Source: an uncultured Pelagibacteraceae bacterium
Lineage (GTDB): Bacteria > Pseudomonadota > Alphaproteobacteria > Pelagibacterales > AG-422-B15
Direction: 5' to 3'
NCBI GenBank assembly: GCA_902598405.1
Contig: CACKBQ010000003.1
Location: 1 to 64,000, forward strand
DNA length: 64,000 nt
Of this stretch, positions 32,280-42,815 are shown piece after piece. How positions within the stretch are numbered: position 1 is the stretch's first letter; every line of letters starts with the position of its first letter. Made by a program: the position numbers and the translations under genes. A model generated the notes under the pieces. The model searched no databases and was not told the DNA's origin. It saw nothing but the letters and a program-made list of their open reading frames with translations.

Positions 32280-34054
32280 TAATAAACTCTGGCCTTTGGC
32301 GCAATATATTTAACTTCGTTTGATAATGTGTATTCGTGAACTGATCTATAATCCAATTCACAACTCTTATCGTTCAGCCATGACATTGTATGCTTCATCC
32401 AATTTTTATCGTCTCTTTCCTTATAGTCTTCTCGAGCGTGAGCCCCTCTGCTTTCTTTTCTATTTAGTGCAGAGTTCATTGTAACTACAGCTTGTGCAAT
32501 TAGGTTTTTATATTCAAGTGTTTCTAACAAATCAGTATTCCATATAAGTGATTTGTCTTTAATTTTAATATTTTCTGAATTTAACCAAGTTTCTTCGATA
32601 AGTTTTTTTCCTTCAGACATAATCTCATCATCTCTAAAAACAGCGCAGTGTTTCTGCATAACTCTCTGCATTTGAGACCTTAATTCTGAAGTTGAAATAT
32701 CCCCATCAGAAGATCGTGTACTATCAAACCTTGCAATGACTTCATCGATTACATGGCTTGGAATTTCCTTATTGGGTTCGTCTTTATTTACCGTATCATT
32801 TATTCTATCTGCAGCTGCTTTGCCAAAAACCACTAAATCAATTAGAGAATTTGATCCGAGTCTATTTGCACCATGAACACTCACACAAGCAGCTTCACCA
32901 ACTGCCATCAAACCCTGTACGACTGTTTCATTTCCTTTTTCGAGGTTCATTACTTCTCCATGAAAATTTGTTGGAATTCCACCCATATTATAATGAACCG
33001 TAGGTATAATTGGAATTGGCTCTTTAGTTACATCAACTCCTGCGAAAACTTTTGCGGACTCTGAAATACCAGGCAATCTTTCTTCCAATATATCTGAGTC
33101 TATGTGATCAAGATGTAGATAAGCATGATCCTTATCTTTACCAACGCCTCTACCCTCTAAAATTTCTTTTGTTATAGAACGAGACACAACATCTCTTGAA
33201 GCTAAGTCTTTCGCTGATGGTGCGTATCTCTCCATGAAACGTTCGCCTTCACTGTTTACTAAATAACCGCCTTCTCCTCTTGCGCCCTCTGTTATAAGAC
33301 AGCCAACGCCATAAATACCTGTTGGATGAAATTGAACAAATTCCATATCTTGTAGAGGTAGGCCAGCTCTTAAAACCATAGCGTTACCATCGCCTGTGCA
33401 GGTGTGAGCTGAAGTTGCAGAAAAATAAACACGGCCATATCCACCAGATGCTAGTATTGTTTGTTTAGAATTAAATACATGTAATTTACCGTCCTCTAAA
33501 CACCATGCAACAACACCCCTGCATTCACCCTCAACCATTAATAAGTCCAAAACAAAATATTCAATATAATAGTCAACGTCGTGTTTTAATGATTGCCCGT
33601 ATAAAGTATGAATTATTGCATGGCCAGTTCGATCAGCAGCAGCACATGTTCTTTGTGCAGTACCTTCACCATAATTTTTGGTCATCCCTCCAAAGGCTCT
33701 TTGATAAATTTTTCCATCCTCTGTTCGACTAAATGGAACTCCATAATTCTCTAATTCTAAAACAGCTTTTGGTGCATTTTTGCACAAATACTCAATTGCA
33801 TCCTGATCCCCAAGCCAATCAGAGCCTTTCACGGTATCATACATGTGCCATCTCCAATCATCATCACCCATATTTCCAAGCGCAGCAGAGATGCCTCCCT
33901 GTGCTGCAACCGTATGACTTCTGGTTGGGAATACTTTTGAAATACAAGCAGTCTTGTAACCATTCTCAACAGCACCTACTGTCGCTCTCAAACCAGATCC
34001 ACCAGCACCAACAACAACTACATCGTAATCGTGATATTCAATTTCGTAATTCAT
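32279..34054 (-). CDS. sdhA: Succinate dehydrogenase flavoprotein subunit
   Basis: Covalent-FAD subunit that oxidises succinate, 591 residues. GAGGSGLRA, the FAD-attachment histidine in [12 protein letters not shown], and [23 protein letters not shown] are characteristic. The active-site [11 protein letters not shown] and the C-terminal arginine-rich [15 protein letters not shown] are intact. Order sdhC-D-A-B as in most proteobacteria. Confidence 0.98.
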   Translation of the reverse strand: MNYEIEYHDYDVVVVGAGGSGLRATVGAVENGYKTACISKVFPTRSHTVAAQGGISAALGNMGDDDWRWHMYDTVKGSDWLGDQDAIEYLCKNAPKAVLELENYGVPFSRTEDGKIYQRAFGGMTKNYGEGTAQRTCAAADRTGHAIIHTLYGQSLKHDVDYYIEYFVLDLLMVEGECRGVVAWCLEDGKLHVFNSKQTILASGGYGRVYFSATSAHTCTGDGNAMVLRAGLPLQDMEFVQFHPTGIYGVGCLITEGARGEGGYLVNSEGERFMERYAPSAKDLASRDVVSRSITKEILEGRGVGKDKDHAYLHLDHIDSDILEERLPGISESAKVFAGVDVTKEPIPIIPTVHYNMGGIPTNFHGEVMNLEKGNETVVQGLMAVGEAACVSVHGANRLGSNSLIDLVVFGKAAADRINDTVNKDEPNKEIPSHVIDEVIARFDSTRSSDGDISTSELRSQMQRVMQKHCAVFRDDEIMSEGKKLIEETWLNSENIKIKDKSLIWNTDLLETLEYKNLIAQAVVTMNSALNRKESRGAHAREDYKERDDKNWMKHTMSWLNDKSCELDYRSVHEYTLSNEVKYIAPKARVY

Positions 34055-34058
34055 TAAG

Positions 34059-34388
34059 TTAACCTATAAAAATTAGTAGTAGAGACAAACAAACAAAAAT
34101 TAGTATTAGTAAAAAAAATATTGAAATTATTACATTTAATATCCTTTTAACCACATCAGAGTGAACATAATCATCAAGGATTTCGTGCACACCTGTATTC
34201 ATATGAATTAATCCTAAGACCGTGAAAATCAATATAAACCCTACACCCCATAAGTTGCTTAATTCACTCAGAATTAATTGATATGGCAGAGTGGAAAGGT
34301 GTATTATTTTTATGAATAAGTAAGCAACGAGTGGTAGTAGTAAAATCGTGCTCCATCGATGAAGTTTCCAAGTATTTTTGGCAGACAT
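34059..34388 (-). CDS. sdhD: Succinate dehydrogenase membrane anchor subunit
   Basis: 109-residue anchor with three membrane segments. I chose the ATG at 34388 ([12 protein letters not shown]), two bases after the sdhC stop; a longer frame back to 34460 would overlap sdhC. The [18 protein letters not shown] segment contains the haem-ligand histidine and the quinone-site Asp-Tyr pair. Low conservation is normal for this subunit; its position gives most of the assignment. Confidence 0.9.
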   Translation of the reverse strand: MSAKNTWKLHRWSTILLLPLVAYLFIKIIHLSTLPYQLILSELSNLWGVGFILIFTVLGLIHMNTGVHEILDDYVHSDVVKRILNVIISIFFLLILIFVCLSLLLIFIG

Positions 34389-34390
34389 AG

Positions 34391-34768
34391 TTAATATCCA
34401 ATCATAATTAAAAACCAAAATAGAACAGTGAGCAAAACAGTAAACAAAATTGTAATCCAACCTGTCAATTTGGCAGTATTTAATTCAAGCCCAATACCAA
34501 CGTCCCAGAATAAGTGCCTTAGGCAGTTTAAAAAATAAAACAAATATGAAAACGTAAGACCTATTAATATTGTTCTTATAAAAATATTTTCTGATAAGGA
34601 AATTATAAATTGAAAAGTTTCTTCGCCAGCGCTAATTGAATATAAATATATTATTAATATGATTACACCTAATGATGAAACTATGCCCGTTATTCTATGA
34701 AGAATTGATAGTATTGACGTAATTTGCCATCTATAAACTTGCAAATGTGGTGATAAGGGACTGCTCAT
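34391..34768 (-). CDS. sdhC: Succinate dehydrogenase cytochrome b556 subunit
   Basis: 125-residue membrane subunit with three hydrophobic helices. SPHLQVYRWQITSILSILHRITG is the family signature (quinone site and helix 1), and HLFWDVG contributes the haem-ligand histidine. It starts 48 bp after the fused lyase-hydratase gene, the largest gap in the run, so a separate sdh promoter could sit there. Confidence 0.95.
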   Translation of the reverse strand: MSSPLSPHLQVYRWQITSILSILHRITGIVSSLGVIILIIYLYSISAGEETFQFIISLSENIFIRTILIGLTFSYLFYFLNCLRHLFWDVGIGLELNTAKLTGWITILFTVLLTVLFWFLIMIGY

Positions 34769-34816
34769 TAGTAATATTTATATATACCAAATTGCCGGTG
34801 ATTAAACGACAGTAAA

Positions 34817-36775
34817 TTATTTTTTTCTTGGAATTAAAGCCCAATAATCAAGACTTAACAAAACGGACGGATCAAAGCGCTTGTTACTATCTTGATGTTG
34901 AAACTGATAAGCCTGTGCATCACCAATTCCATTTGTTCTGATTCGAATAGCACCTAATGATTCTGATACTTCGACTTTATCTAAAATCAGACTCCAAGCA
35001 AAAACAGTTGTTCCAGCAAAACACGGTGATGCGTGAGTTCCACCGTTGATCGCAATAATTTTAAAAGCATTTGAAAGTCCATTAAACGATAAAGCTCTTG
35101 TTAAACTTATAACGTGACCACCATATACAATTCTTTTTCCAAACCTGCCACCTTTTTCAACAAAATGGTTAAAGTGAACTTTTGCATTGTTCTGGTATAA
35201 TTTTGTTGCCATCATATGTTCAGCCTCTTCAACTGTCATACCATCAATATGATTTATTTTTTCGTCAATAGAATAATCCTCATAACAAAGATCAGAGCCT
35301 GAGGCTTTATAATCATATCCTGCACAATCAAAATCATATTTTTTTGCAATTTCTACAACCTCCTCACTTGTAAGCTCTTTATTTAATTCCGGTATAGACG
35401 GTTCTGCTTTATTTAGATTTCTATTTTTTTTTCTAACCATAACCCATCTTTTATAATCAATAACTGGTTCGTCATGCTGGTTAGTGCCTACAGAGTGAAC
35501 ATAGACTACCCCATTTTCTCCACTTGAATTCTCTTTAATGCCAATCACTTCTGAAGTTGAACTAATTGTATCTCCTGGATAAGCTGGCTTTAAAAATTTA
35601 CACTCTGCGTAACCTAAATTGGCAATTGCATTTAAAGAGATATCTGGGACAGTTTTACCAAAAGCTATGTTAAATAAAAGAAAATCGTCAATTGGTGATT
35701 TTTCTAATGAGAGTTTTTTTGCAAACTCATCTGAGCAGTGCAGGGCATACCTTGAACCGTATAAAGCTGTATAAAGTGCACAATCTCCATATGTTATTGT
35801 TCGTGGAGTTGCGTGTATTATTTTTTGTCCTAACTTAAAATTTTCAAAAAAATTACCAACTTTATATTTACTTGAAGAAGTTTGTATAACTTCTGATTGA
35901 TCTAGTTCTGTAACTTTTGAAACAAGCAATTCTGCTTCTATAATTCGTTTTGCATGATTTACGTGTAATTCCTCTATCTGACTGCCTTCAAACGTAATTA
36001 CTCCAACATTTGGGTCCTTTTTTCTTGCATCCTCAAAGGCTGCAACAATTCGTTTTGCTTTGTCTAGTTGTTCAGCCGTAGGGGTAAATATTTTATTGCA
36101 TATTTGTATTTGTCCGGGGTGTATTAAGGTTTTACCATCAAATCCAAGACCATGACTATAGATACACTCTTCTTCAAAGCCATTAGCGTCTCTGATGTCA
36201 TTAAAAACTCCATCAAGTAGTGATAATTTGTAGGCTTTTGTTGCCATCATACATTTCTCAAAACTTGTGACTAATGCAGTTCTTTTCAGTTCTTCCTCTA
36301 TACCCAACTCTGCAGACAAGTCATTGGTTCCCATTACAAAACATTTTAAATATTTTGATGATTTTGCAATATCATACGCGTTTACAATGGATAAAGCTGT
36401 TTCCATCATAACCCAAATTTTAGTTTCTTTATTTTTAAGATATTTTTCAAAAGCTTTAACATCTTTAGCTTCATTTACTTTAGGGATTAATATTGCATCG
36501 GGATTACATTTGTCCAAGACCTTAATATCTATTTTACCATCATCAGTATCCAAAGCATTTACTCTTATCACCTGCTCCTTATTTTTGTTTACACCAGAAT
36601 TTATAATTTCGATAATTGCTGTGCGTGCATCATTTCTGGCATTTGCAGCTACCGAGTCTTCTAAGTCGTAAATAATTGCATCTACATCAAGCGTACTACT
36701 TTTTTTTAATGCTTTTGGATTAGATCCAGGAACATAAAGTACGCTTCTTCTTGGTTTTCTTACATCTTGTCTCAT
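34817..36775 (-). CDS. Fused CitE-type (malyl/methylmalyl-CoA) lyase and mesaconyl-CoA hydratase-like protein
   Basis: 652 residues with two enzymes in one chain. Residues 1-290 are an HpcH/CitE-type lyase with DLEDSV (37-42), the metal ligand E125 and GTNDLSAELG (149-158). From about residue 303 the sequence follows the double-hotdog mesaconyl-CoA hydratase of the ethylmalonyl-CoA and methylaspartate pathways: NFFENFKLGQKI, ATPRTITYGD, GKTVPDISLNAIANLGYAE and the end YWALIPRK. Both halves look complete. Together they would convert mesaconyl-CoA to methylmalyl-CoA and cleave it to glyoxylate and propionyl-CoA, or run in reverse. It overlaps asd by four bases and precedes sdhC. Substrates are inferred. 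Confidence 0.85.
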   Translation of the reverse strand: MRQDVRKPRRSVLYVPGSNPKALKKSSTLDVDAIIYDLEDSVAANARNDARTAIIEIINSGVNKNKEQVIRVNALDTDDGKIDIKVLDKCNPDAILIPKVNEAKDVKAFEKYLKNKETKIWVMMETALSIVNAYDIAKSSKYLKCFVMGTNDLSAELGIEEELKRTALVTSFEKCMMATKAYKLSLLDGVFNDIRDANGFEEECIYSHGLGFDGKTLIHPGQIQICNKIFTPTAEQLDKAKRIVAAFEDARKKDPNVGVITFEGSQIEELHVNHAKRIIEAELLVSKVTELDQSEVIQTSSSKYKVGNFFENFKLGQKIIHATPRTITYGDCALYTALYGSRYALHCSDEFAKKLSLEKSPIDDFLLFNIAFGKTVPDISLNAIANLGYAECKFLKPAYPGDTISSTSEVIGIKENSSGENGVVYVHSVGTNQHDEPVIDYKRWVMVRKKNRNLNKAEPSIPELNKELTSEEVVEIAKKYDFDCAGYDYKASGSDLCYEDYSIDEKINHIDGMTVEEAEHMMATKLYQNNAKVHFNHFVEKGGRFGKRIVYGGHVISLTRALSFNGLSNAFKIIAINGGTHASPCFAGTTVFAWSLILDKVEVSESLGAIRIRTNGIGDAQAYQFQHQDSNKRFDPSVLLSLDYWALIPRKK

Positions 36776-37788
36776 TTAGATAAATGTTCCTCAATTAGCA
36801 TTTCAGCGATTTGGATTGTATTTAAAGCAGCACCTTTCCTTAAATTATCAGAAACTACCCAAATAGATAATCCATTTTTTGTAGACGTATCCTCTCGAAT
36901 TCGCGATACATACGTGTCATCATTTCCTGCACACTCTTTTGGAGTTACATAACCTCCATCAGCTCTTTCATCAAGTAGTGTGCACCCAGGAGCATTTTTA
37001 ATAGCTTCACGTGCTTCTTCTACTGAAATTTTGTTTTCAAACTCAATATTTACAGCTTCAGAGTGACCAATAAATACAGGAACGCGAACACATGTAGCGC
37101 TAAAGCTGATCTCACTACTTAAAATTTTATGAGTTTCTTGTCTCATTTTTAATTCTTCTTTTGTGTACCCATCATCCATGAATTTATCAATATGAGGTAT
37201 GACATTAAAGGCAATTGGTTTGGTAAACTTAACATTATCTTTAATATCATCAGAGAACATATTTTTTGTTTGCTCAAACAGCTCGTCCATACCAGCCTTA
37301 CCTGCACCCGAAACAGATTGATAAGTTGATACAATAACTTTTTTTATTTTTGAAATTTCGTGCAATGGTTTTAAGGCAACCACCAATTGAATTGTTGAGC
37401 AGTTTGGATTAGCAATTATATTTCTTTTTTTATAATTATTTAGATCACTTGGGTTAACCTCAGGCACAACCAGAGGAATATCTTCTTCCATTCTAAAATG
37501 ACTAGAGTTATCTATAACAATACAGTTTTTTTCTGCAAACTTTGGTGCCCATTCCTTTGAGGTACTAGCTCCTGCTGAGAAGAGTGCCAATTCTACTTTT
37601 GAAGGATCAAACTTTTCAATAGATTCTACAATTAGTTTATCCTCCCCAAATTCAATTTCCATGCCTTCACTTCTACTAGAAGCTACAGGAAATATTTTTG
37701 ACGCATCATATTTTTTTTCAGAGAGAATATTTAACATTTCTCTTCCAACATTTCCTGTGGCACCCACTATAGCAATATTAAAATTCAT
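36772..37788 (-). CDS. asd: Aspartate-semialdehyde dehydrogenase
   Basis: Reduces aspartyl phosphate on the way to lysine, threonine and methionine. GATGNVGREML binds NADP; the catalytic cysteine is C130 in NPNCSTIQ, and the later GHSEAVNIE contains the active-site histidine. It has 338 residues. It follows leuB after three bases, the usual leuB-asd neighbourhood in alphaproteobacteria, and overlaps the fusion gene by ATGA. Confidence 0.96.
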   Translation of the reverse strand: MNFNIAIVGATGNVGREMLNILSEKKYDASKIFPVASSRSEGMEIEFGEDKLIVESIEKFDPSKVELALFSAGASTSKEWAPKFAEKNCIVIDNSSHFRMEEDIPLVVPEVNPSDLNNYKKRNIIANPNCSTIQLVVALKPLHEISKIKKVIVSTYQSVSGAGKAGMDELFEQTKNMFSDDIKDNVKFTKPIAFNVIPHIDKFMDDGYTKEELKMRQETHKILSSEISFSATCVRVPVFIGHSEAVNIEFENKISVEEAREAIKNAPGCTLLDERADGGYVTPKECAGNDDTYVSRIREDTSTKNGLSIWVVSDNLRKGAALNTIQIAEMLIEEHLSK

Positions 37789-37791
37789 AAT

Positions 37792-38901
37792 TTAAAAGTT
37801 TTCTTTCAATTGATTTAATATTTGATCACCCATTTCAACTGTTGATAGGTTTTTGTTATCATCACCTATTAAATCCGCAGTTTTAAAGCCATTGGCAAGT
37901 ACATTATTTACAGCCTTATTTATAAGATCTGATTCCTTGTCCATATTGAATGAGTACTTTAAACACATCGCAAAACTAAGAATAGATGCAATTGGGTTTG
38001 CTATTCCTTTGCCAGCTATGTCCGGTGCAGACCCATGAACTGGCTCATATAAAGACTTTCTAAAATTATTACTATCGACTGCACCCAAAGAAGCAGAGGG
38101 CAACATTCCAAGCGAACCCGTGAGCATGGCCGCCTCATCTGACAGAATGTCTCCAAATAAATTATCAGTAACAATAACATCAAACTGTTTAGGGTTTCTA
38201 ACTAATTGCATCGCACAATTATCTGCATACATATGAGATAACTCGACATTAGAATATTCATTTTCGTGCACATAAGAGACTTCTTCCCTCCACAATATTC
38301 CAGACTCCATCACATTTGATTTTTCACATGAAGTAACCCTGTTACCTCTTTTACTTGCAAGTTCAAATGCTATTCGTGCAACTCTTCTAACTTCATCAGT
38401 GCTATAGGATTGAGTGTTAATTCCAATACGATTTCCGTTACCTGTATCTTCAATACCTCTTGGTTCACCAAAATAAATACCACCGGTAAGTTCTCTAACA
38501 ATTAATATATCGAGACCTGATACTAAGTCTGGTTTAAGAGAAGAGGCGTCAACCATTGACTCAAAACATAGAGCAGGCCTTAAGTTTGCAAACAAGTCTA
38601 ATTCTTTTCTAATTCTCAAAAGGCCTTGTTCAGGTTTAAGAGAAAAATCTAAATTATCCCATTTTTCTCCACCCACAGCACCAAGTAAAACTGCGTGAGA
38701 ATTTTTAGCTTTTTCAAGAGTCTCATCAGATAGAGGGGTGCCATAGCGATCATAGGCAGATCCACCAATATCGTCCTCTTCTATCTCAAATTTAACTTTA
38801 CTAAGTTCACCAATACTCTTAGCAACCTTTATGACCTCCTTCATTACTTCAGGCCCTATACCGTCGCCAGGTAAGACTAATAATTTATAAGAATTGCTCA
38901 T
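37792..38901 (-). CDS. leuB: 3-Isopropylmalate dehydrogenase
   Basis: Oxidative decarboxylation of 3-isopropylmalate in leucine synthesis. [40 protein letters not shown] and [15 protein letters not shown] are diagnostic. It has 369 residues. It overlaps leuD by four bases and lies directly before asd. Confidence 0.97.
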   Translation of the reverse strand: MSNSYKLLVLPGDGIGPEVMKEVIKVAKSIGELSKVKFEIEEDDIGGSAYDRYGTPLSDETLEKAKNSHAVLLGAVGGEKWDNLDFSLKPEQGLLRIRKELDLFANLRPALCFESMVDASSLKPDLVSGLDILIVRELTGGIYFGEPRGIEDTGNGNRIGINTQSYSTDEVRRVARIAFELASKRGNRVTSCEKSNVMESGILWREEVSYVHENEYSNVELSHMYADNCAMQLVRNPKQFDVIVTDNLFGDILSDEAAMLTGSLGMLPSASLGAVDSNNFRKSLYEPVHGSAPDIAGKGIANPIASILSFAMCLKYSFNMDKESDLINKAVNNVLANGFKTADLIGDDNKNLSTVEMGDQILNQLKENF

Positions 38902-39524
38902 TTTATTTGTTGGCTATACAACCAGGGTGTTGTTGACTTTTGCTTATTTTCAAAATCAGAAATATGATTAACTTTAGCTAGTGTCAATCCAATATCATCT
39001 AAACCCTCTAATAGGCTAGTTTTTTTGGCTTTATCAAGTTCAAAACTTACCTCATGATTTATATTTTTATCAAAATAAGAAATCTTCTGATTTTCTAAAT
39101 CAATTGTAAAACTAAGACTGTTTTCCGCTGCTTTTTGTAATTTAGTTACTTCAGACTCATCTAATTTGATTGGAAGAATACCATTCTTGAAACAATTATT
39201 ATAAAAGATATCCGCAAAGCTCGAAGCGATGATGCATTTAATACCATAATCTAAGATTGACCAAGGAGCATGTTCACGAGATGACCCACAGCCAAAATTT
39301 TTACCAGTAATCAAAATTTGAGAGTCTTTATATTTATCTTGATTAAGGACAAACGAATCTATGGGTGCATCTTTTTCATCATATCTTAATTCATAAAATA
39401 AATTTTTACCTAAACCTGTTCGCTTAATTGTTTTGAGAAATTGTTTTGGAATGATCATATCAGTATCAACATTCACCATTGGTAAAGGAATTGCATTACT
39501 TTCTATTTTTTTAAATTTTTCCAT
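38898..39524 (-). CDS. leuD: 3-Isopropylmalate dehydratase small subunit
   Basis: Swivelling-domain subunit of isopropylmalate isomerase, 208 residues. [16 protein letters not shown] and [13 protein letters not shown] are the hallmarks, the latter holding the active-site Ser-Arg. Start overlaps leuC by one base and its stop overlaps leuB by four. Confidence 0.96.
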   Translation of the reverse strand: MEKFKKIESNAIPLPMVNVDTDMIIPKQFLKTIKRTGLGKNLFYELRYDEKDAPIDSFVLNQDKYKDSQILITGKNFGCGSSREHAPWSILDYGIKCIIASSFADIFYNNCFKNGILPIKLDESEVTKLQKAAENSLSFTIDLENQKISYFDKNINHEVSFELDKAKKTSLLEGLDDIGLTLAKVNHISDFENKQKSTTPWLYSQQIK

Positions 39525-40927
39525 TATATCTCTCTACAGTCTGATAGTTTTCCATTGATAGCCGCGGCAGCAGCCATAGCTGGACTCATTAAATGAGTAC
39601 GACCTCCTCTTCCTTGCCTACCTTCAAAGTTTCTGTTTGAAGTGGAAGCGCATCTTTCTTGAGGTTTAAGTTTATCAGCATTCATTGCAAGACACATTGA
39701 ACATCCGGGCTCTCTCCATTCAAAGCCTGACTCAATAAATATTTTATCCAAACCCTCCTCTTCTGCCTGCTGTTTAACTAAACCGGACCCAGGAACGATT
39801 ATTGCATTTACATGGTCCGCAACTTTTCTATCCTTTGCAATTTTGGATGCAGCTCTCAAGTCTTCAATCCGTCCATTAGTGCATGAACCAATAAATACCT
39901 TATCTACTTTCACCTCTTTAAGTGGTGTGTTCGGAACAAGACCCATGTATTCCAAAGCTCTAATCATTGATTTTTTCTTCGTCTCATCGCTTTCGTCCTC
40001 AGGGTTTGGAACCAATCCATCAATCGAAACGACATCCTCAGGACTTGTGCCCCATGTGACTTGCGGAATGATATCGCTTGCATCAATATTTACTGTTTTG
40101 TCATAAGCAGCACCTTCATCAGAAGCTAGCGATAACCAATAATCTGATGCTGATTGATATTCATTTTCTGCTGGAGAAAATGGTCTACCCTTTAAGTATT
40201 CAATTGTTTTTTCATCAGGACTGATTAAACCAGCTCTTGCTCCCGCTTCAATTGACATGTTACAGACAGTCATTCTTCCCTCCATTGTTAGGGATTTGAT
40301 CGCATCACCTGTGTATTCAATAACATATCCAGTACCTCCAGCAGTTCCAATTGTTTGAATAATCTTTAAAACAATATCTTTTGCTGTGACACCCAGTGGC
40401 AGTTCACCTTGTATATTAATTTGCATATTCTTAGCTTTAGTTTGTACCAATGTTTGAGTTGCAAGAACATGTTCTACTTCAGAAGTTCCAATTCCCCATG
40501 CAAGAGCACCGAAGGCACCGTGTGTTGACGTATGGCTATCACCACAAACGATAGTCATTCCTGGTTGTGTGAAACCTTGCTCCGGTCCGATAATATGAAC
40601 TATGCCCTGTCTTTTATCAGACATAGAAAGAAAAGTAATTCCGTGCTCTTTACAATTCTCTTCAAGAGTATCTACCTGTAACTTAGACTCTGGATCTGAT
40701 ATTCCCTCATCTCTATTTGTTGTAGGAATATTGTGATCAGCAGTGGCTAATGTGAAATTAGGTTTTCTAACTGATCTGTTTGCAATTTTTAGTCCCTCAA
40801 ATGCTTGGGGACTTGTAACTTCATGGACAAGATGTCTGTCAATATAAATGATTGATGTTCCATCTTCATTTTCTGAAACTAAATGATCATTCCATATTTT
40901 ATCATATAATGTCTTTGGAGTACTCAT
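39524..40927 (-). CDS. leuC: 3-Isopropylmalate dehydratase large subunit
   Basis: [4Fe-4S] subunit of isopropylmalate isomerase, 467 residues. Cluster cysteines lie in [12 protein letters not shown] and [31 protein letters not shown] and [11 protein letters not shown] are also typical. It starts 39 bp after rplS, with no clear own promoter or leader peptide, so leucine genes may be read from upstream ribosomal promoters. Confidence 0.97.
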   Translation of the reverse strand: MSTPKTLYDKIWNDHLVSENEDGTSIIYIDRHLVHEVTSPQAFEGLKIANRSVRKPNFTLATADHNIPTTNRDEGISDPESKLQVDTLEENCKEHGITFLSMSDKRQGIVHIIGPEQGFTQPGMTIVCGDSHTSTHGAFGALAWGIGTSEVEHVLATQTLVQTKAKNMQINIQGELPLGVTAKDIVLKIIQTIGTAGGTGYVIEYTGDAIKSLTMEGRMTVCNMSIEAGARAGLISPDEKTIEYLKGRPFSPAENEYQSASDYWLSLASDEGAAYDKTVNIDASDIIPQVTWGTSPEDVVSIDGLVPNPEDESDETKKKSMIRALEYMGLVPNTPLKEVKVDKVFIGSCTNGRIEDLRAASKIAKDRKVADHVNAIIVPGSGLVKQQAEEEGLDKIFIESGFEWREPGCSMCLAMNADKLKPQERCASTSNRNFEGRQGRGGRTHLMSPAMAAAAAINGKLSDCREI

Positions 40928-40966
40928 AAATAACTTTGATTAACAAAAAAAACGAGAAAGAAGTAA

Positions 40967-41551
40967 TTATTCTTTTGTTGTTTCTGATTCTTCTGAACTT
41001 TCAGCATTATCTTCAGGAACTTGTTCTTGAGCAATCTCATCAACTTCAGAGTTTGTTTTTTCCTCAGCTTGAGAAGCATCAGCTGCAACTTCAACACTCT
41101 CATCTTGAGCAGGCTCATCAGAAGCAATAATTTCTTCTTCTACAACTTCTTCACTCTCATCAATATATAAACTAGCAAGATCTGGTTGCTTCTTTCGGAT
41201 TCTCTCAACGATTCTTGCTTTCTTACCGGTTAGATCTCTAAGATAGTAAAGCTTAGCTCTTCTGACTTGTCCACTTCTTACAATCGAGATGGAGTCAATA
41301 GACGGACTAAAGATTGGAAATACTCTTTCTACGCCCTCACCGAAAGAAATTTTTCTAACTGTAAATGAAGAACTTAGACCTCTATTTTTCTTTCTGATAC
41401 AAACGCCCTCGAATGCCTGTATTCTCTCACGCGTACCCTCACGTACCTTGACATTCACTCTTACTGTATCTCCTGGATGGAATTGTGGTATTTTCTTACC
41501 TTTGACTAGTGACTTTATCTGGTCTTTTTCGAATTGTTCTATGATGTTCAT
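40967..41551 (-). CDS. rplS: 50S ribosomal protein L19 with acidic C-terminal tail
   Basis: L19 lies at the interface of the ribosomal subunits. Core residues 1-125 contain [28 protein letters not shown] and [11 protein letters not shown] tail of about 70 residues follows, rich in Glu, Ala, Ser and Asp and without hydrophobic core, making the protein 194 residues instead of about 120-130. Order rpsP-rimM-trmD-rplS is conserved in bacteria. Confidence 0.96.
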   Translation of the reverse strand: MNIIEQFEKDQIKSLVKGKKIPQFHPGDTVRVNVKVREGTRERIQAFEGVCIRKKNRGLSSSFTVRKISFGEGVERVFPIFSPSIDSISIVRSGQVRRAKLYYLRDLTGKKARIVERIRKKQPDLASLYIDESEEVVEEEIIASDEPAQDESVEVAADASQAEEKTNSEVDEIAQEQVPEDNAESSEESETTKE

Positions 41552-41578
41552 GGTAGCCTCGCACCGTGTTTTAATACT

Positions 41579-42295
41579 TTATTTCTTCCTTGTCTTGCTT
41601 TTTTTGTAGTTTTTCCATAAATCTGGCCTAACTTTCTGTGTCAGTTTTTCAGATTGTTTTAAGCGCCACTCACTAATATTTCTGTGATTTCCAGAGAGCA
41701 ATATGTCTGGAATTGTCAAATTTTTCCATTTTTTAGGCCTTGTATACTGAGGGTATTCAAGAAGGTCTTTTGAGAAGGTCTCTGAACTGGCAGACTTCAT
41801 GTCACCAAGTGTTCCTGGCAACAGTCTCACTATTGACTCTACTAAAACCTGGGAAGCTATTTCACCACCCGCCAGTATATAGTCTCCAATACTTATTTCC
41901 TCAATAGGATAGAAATCGAGTATACGTTGATCAATGCCTTCATATCTACCACAAAGAATATTAATTCCTTTCATCTTTGAAAAATTAATAACTTTACTTT
42001 GAGTTAAAGGAGTACCGCGAGGACTTAAATATATCATTGGATAACTATCTTTAGATTTTATATTCTTGTAACAAGCATCAACAGATTTCCCAATTACATC
42101 TGCTTTTAAAACCATACCAGGACCGCCACCAGCTGTGGTATCATCTACTTTTTTGTAATTACCTTTTGAATATTTTCTCGGATCAATTGTTTTTAATGAC
42201 CATATTTTTTTCTTTAATGCCTTACCCACGACTCCTGTGTTTAAAAGTCCAGGAAAACTATTTGGGAAAAGTGTGATAATTTTTACTCGATACAT
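41579..42295 (-). CDS. trmD: tRNA (guanine37-N1)-methyltransferase
   Basis: SPOUT methyltransferase that makes m1G37 and prevents +1 frameshifting. TLFPNSFPGLLNTGVVGKAL, the knot GRYEGIDQRIL and SIGDYILAGGEIA are diagnostic. It has 238 residues. It lies two bases after rimM and 27 before rplS. Confidence 0.97.
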   Translation of the reverse strand: MYRVKIITLFPNSFPGLLNTGVVGKALKKKIWSLKTIDPRKYSKGNYKKVDDTTAGGGPGMVLKADVIGKSVDACYKNIKSKDSYPMIYLSPRGTPLTQSKVINFSKMKGINILCGRYEGIDQRILDFYPIEEISIGDYILAGGEIASQVLVESIVRLLPGTLGDMKSASSETFSKDLLEYPQYTRPKKWKNLTIPDILLSGNHRNISEWRLKQSEKLTQKVRPDLWKNYKKSKTRKK

Positions 42296-42297
42296 TG

Positions 42298-42804
42298 CTA
42301 GCCTATATAGTCATTGATATTTTTTGTAATAATAATTTTTTTTATAAGATCAATTTTTTTTATTGTGTTTTCACTTATTGGAATAAAGTGGTCTTTAGCA
42401 TTTTTTTTTCTTATTTCTAGTAAATCCGATGAACCGTAATTCTGAACAGATATTACTTTTCCAATACTTTTTCCATCATTAGTTTTTACAATTAAATTAA
42501 TTAATTGATGATAATAGTATTGGTTTAATTTTTTTATAACTGGTAAATACGATTGATCGATTTCTATTGTAAGCCCTACAATTTTTTCAGCCAACTCCCT
42601 TGTTTTAATTTGTTCACAACTAGCAATAAAACCAGTTTTTAACTCTTTCAATTTTTTAAGAGTGATATTTGAATATTTTTTCCCAAGTCTACAGGGGCCA
42701 TATCTAAATACATCGTCTGGCGTTTCTGTATATGATGTAATCTTGAAATGACCCTTTAAACCGTGAACTGCTCTTACTTCTCCAATAACTATCAATTGGG
42801 ACAT
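42298..42804 (-). CDS. rimM: Ribosome maturation factor RimM
   Basis: 16S processing factor that binds S19. The N-terminal IGEVRAVHGLKGHFKITSYT is the family signature, and a PRC-barrel-like C-terminal part follows (QNYGSSDLLEI). It has 168 residues. It sits between rpsP and trmD as usual; 11 bases follow rpsP. Confidence 0.94.
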   Translation of the reverse strand: MSQLIVIGEVRAVHGLKGHFKITSYTETPDDVFRYGPCRLGKKYSNITLKKLKELKTGFIASCEQIKTRELAEKIVGLTIEIDQSYLPVIKKLNQYYYHQLINLIVKTNDGKSIGKVISVQNYGSSDLLEIRKKNAKDHFIPISENTIKKIDLIKKIIITKNINDYIG

Positions 42805-42815
42805 AATTAATAAGC

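Noticed and set aside
34389-34460. Upstream extension of sdhD
   Set aside because: It would overlap sdhC by about 70 bp; the ATG at 34388 gives the expected N-terminus.
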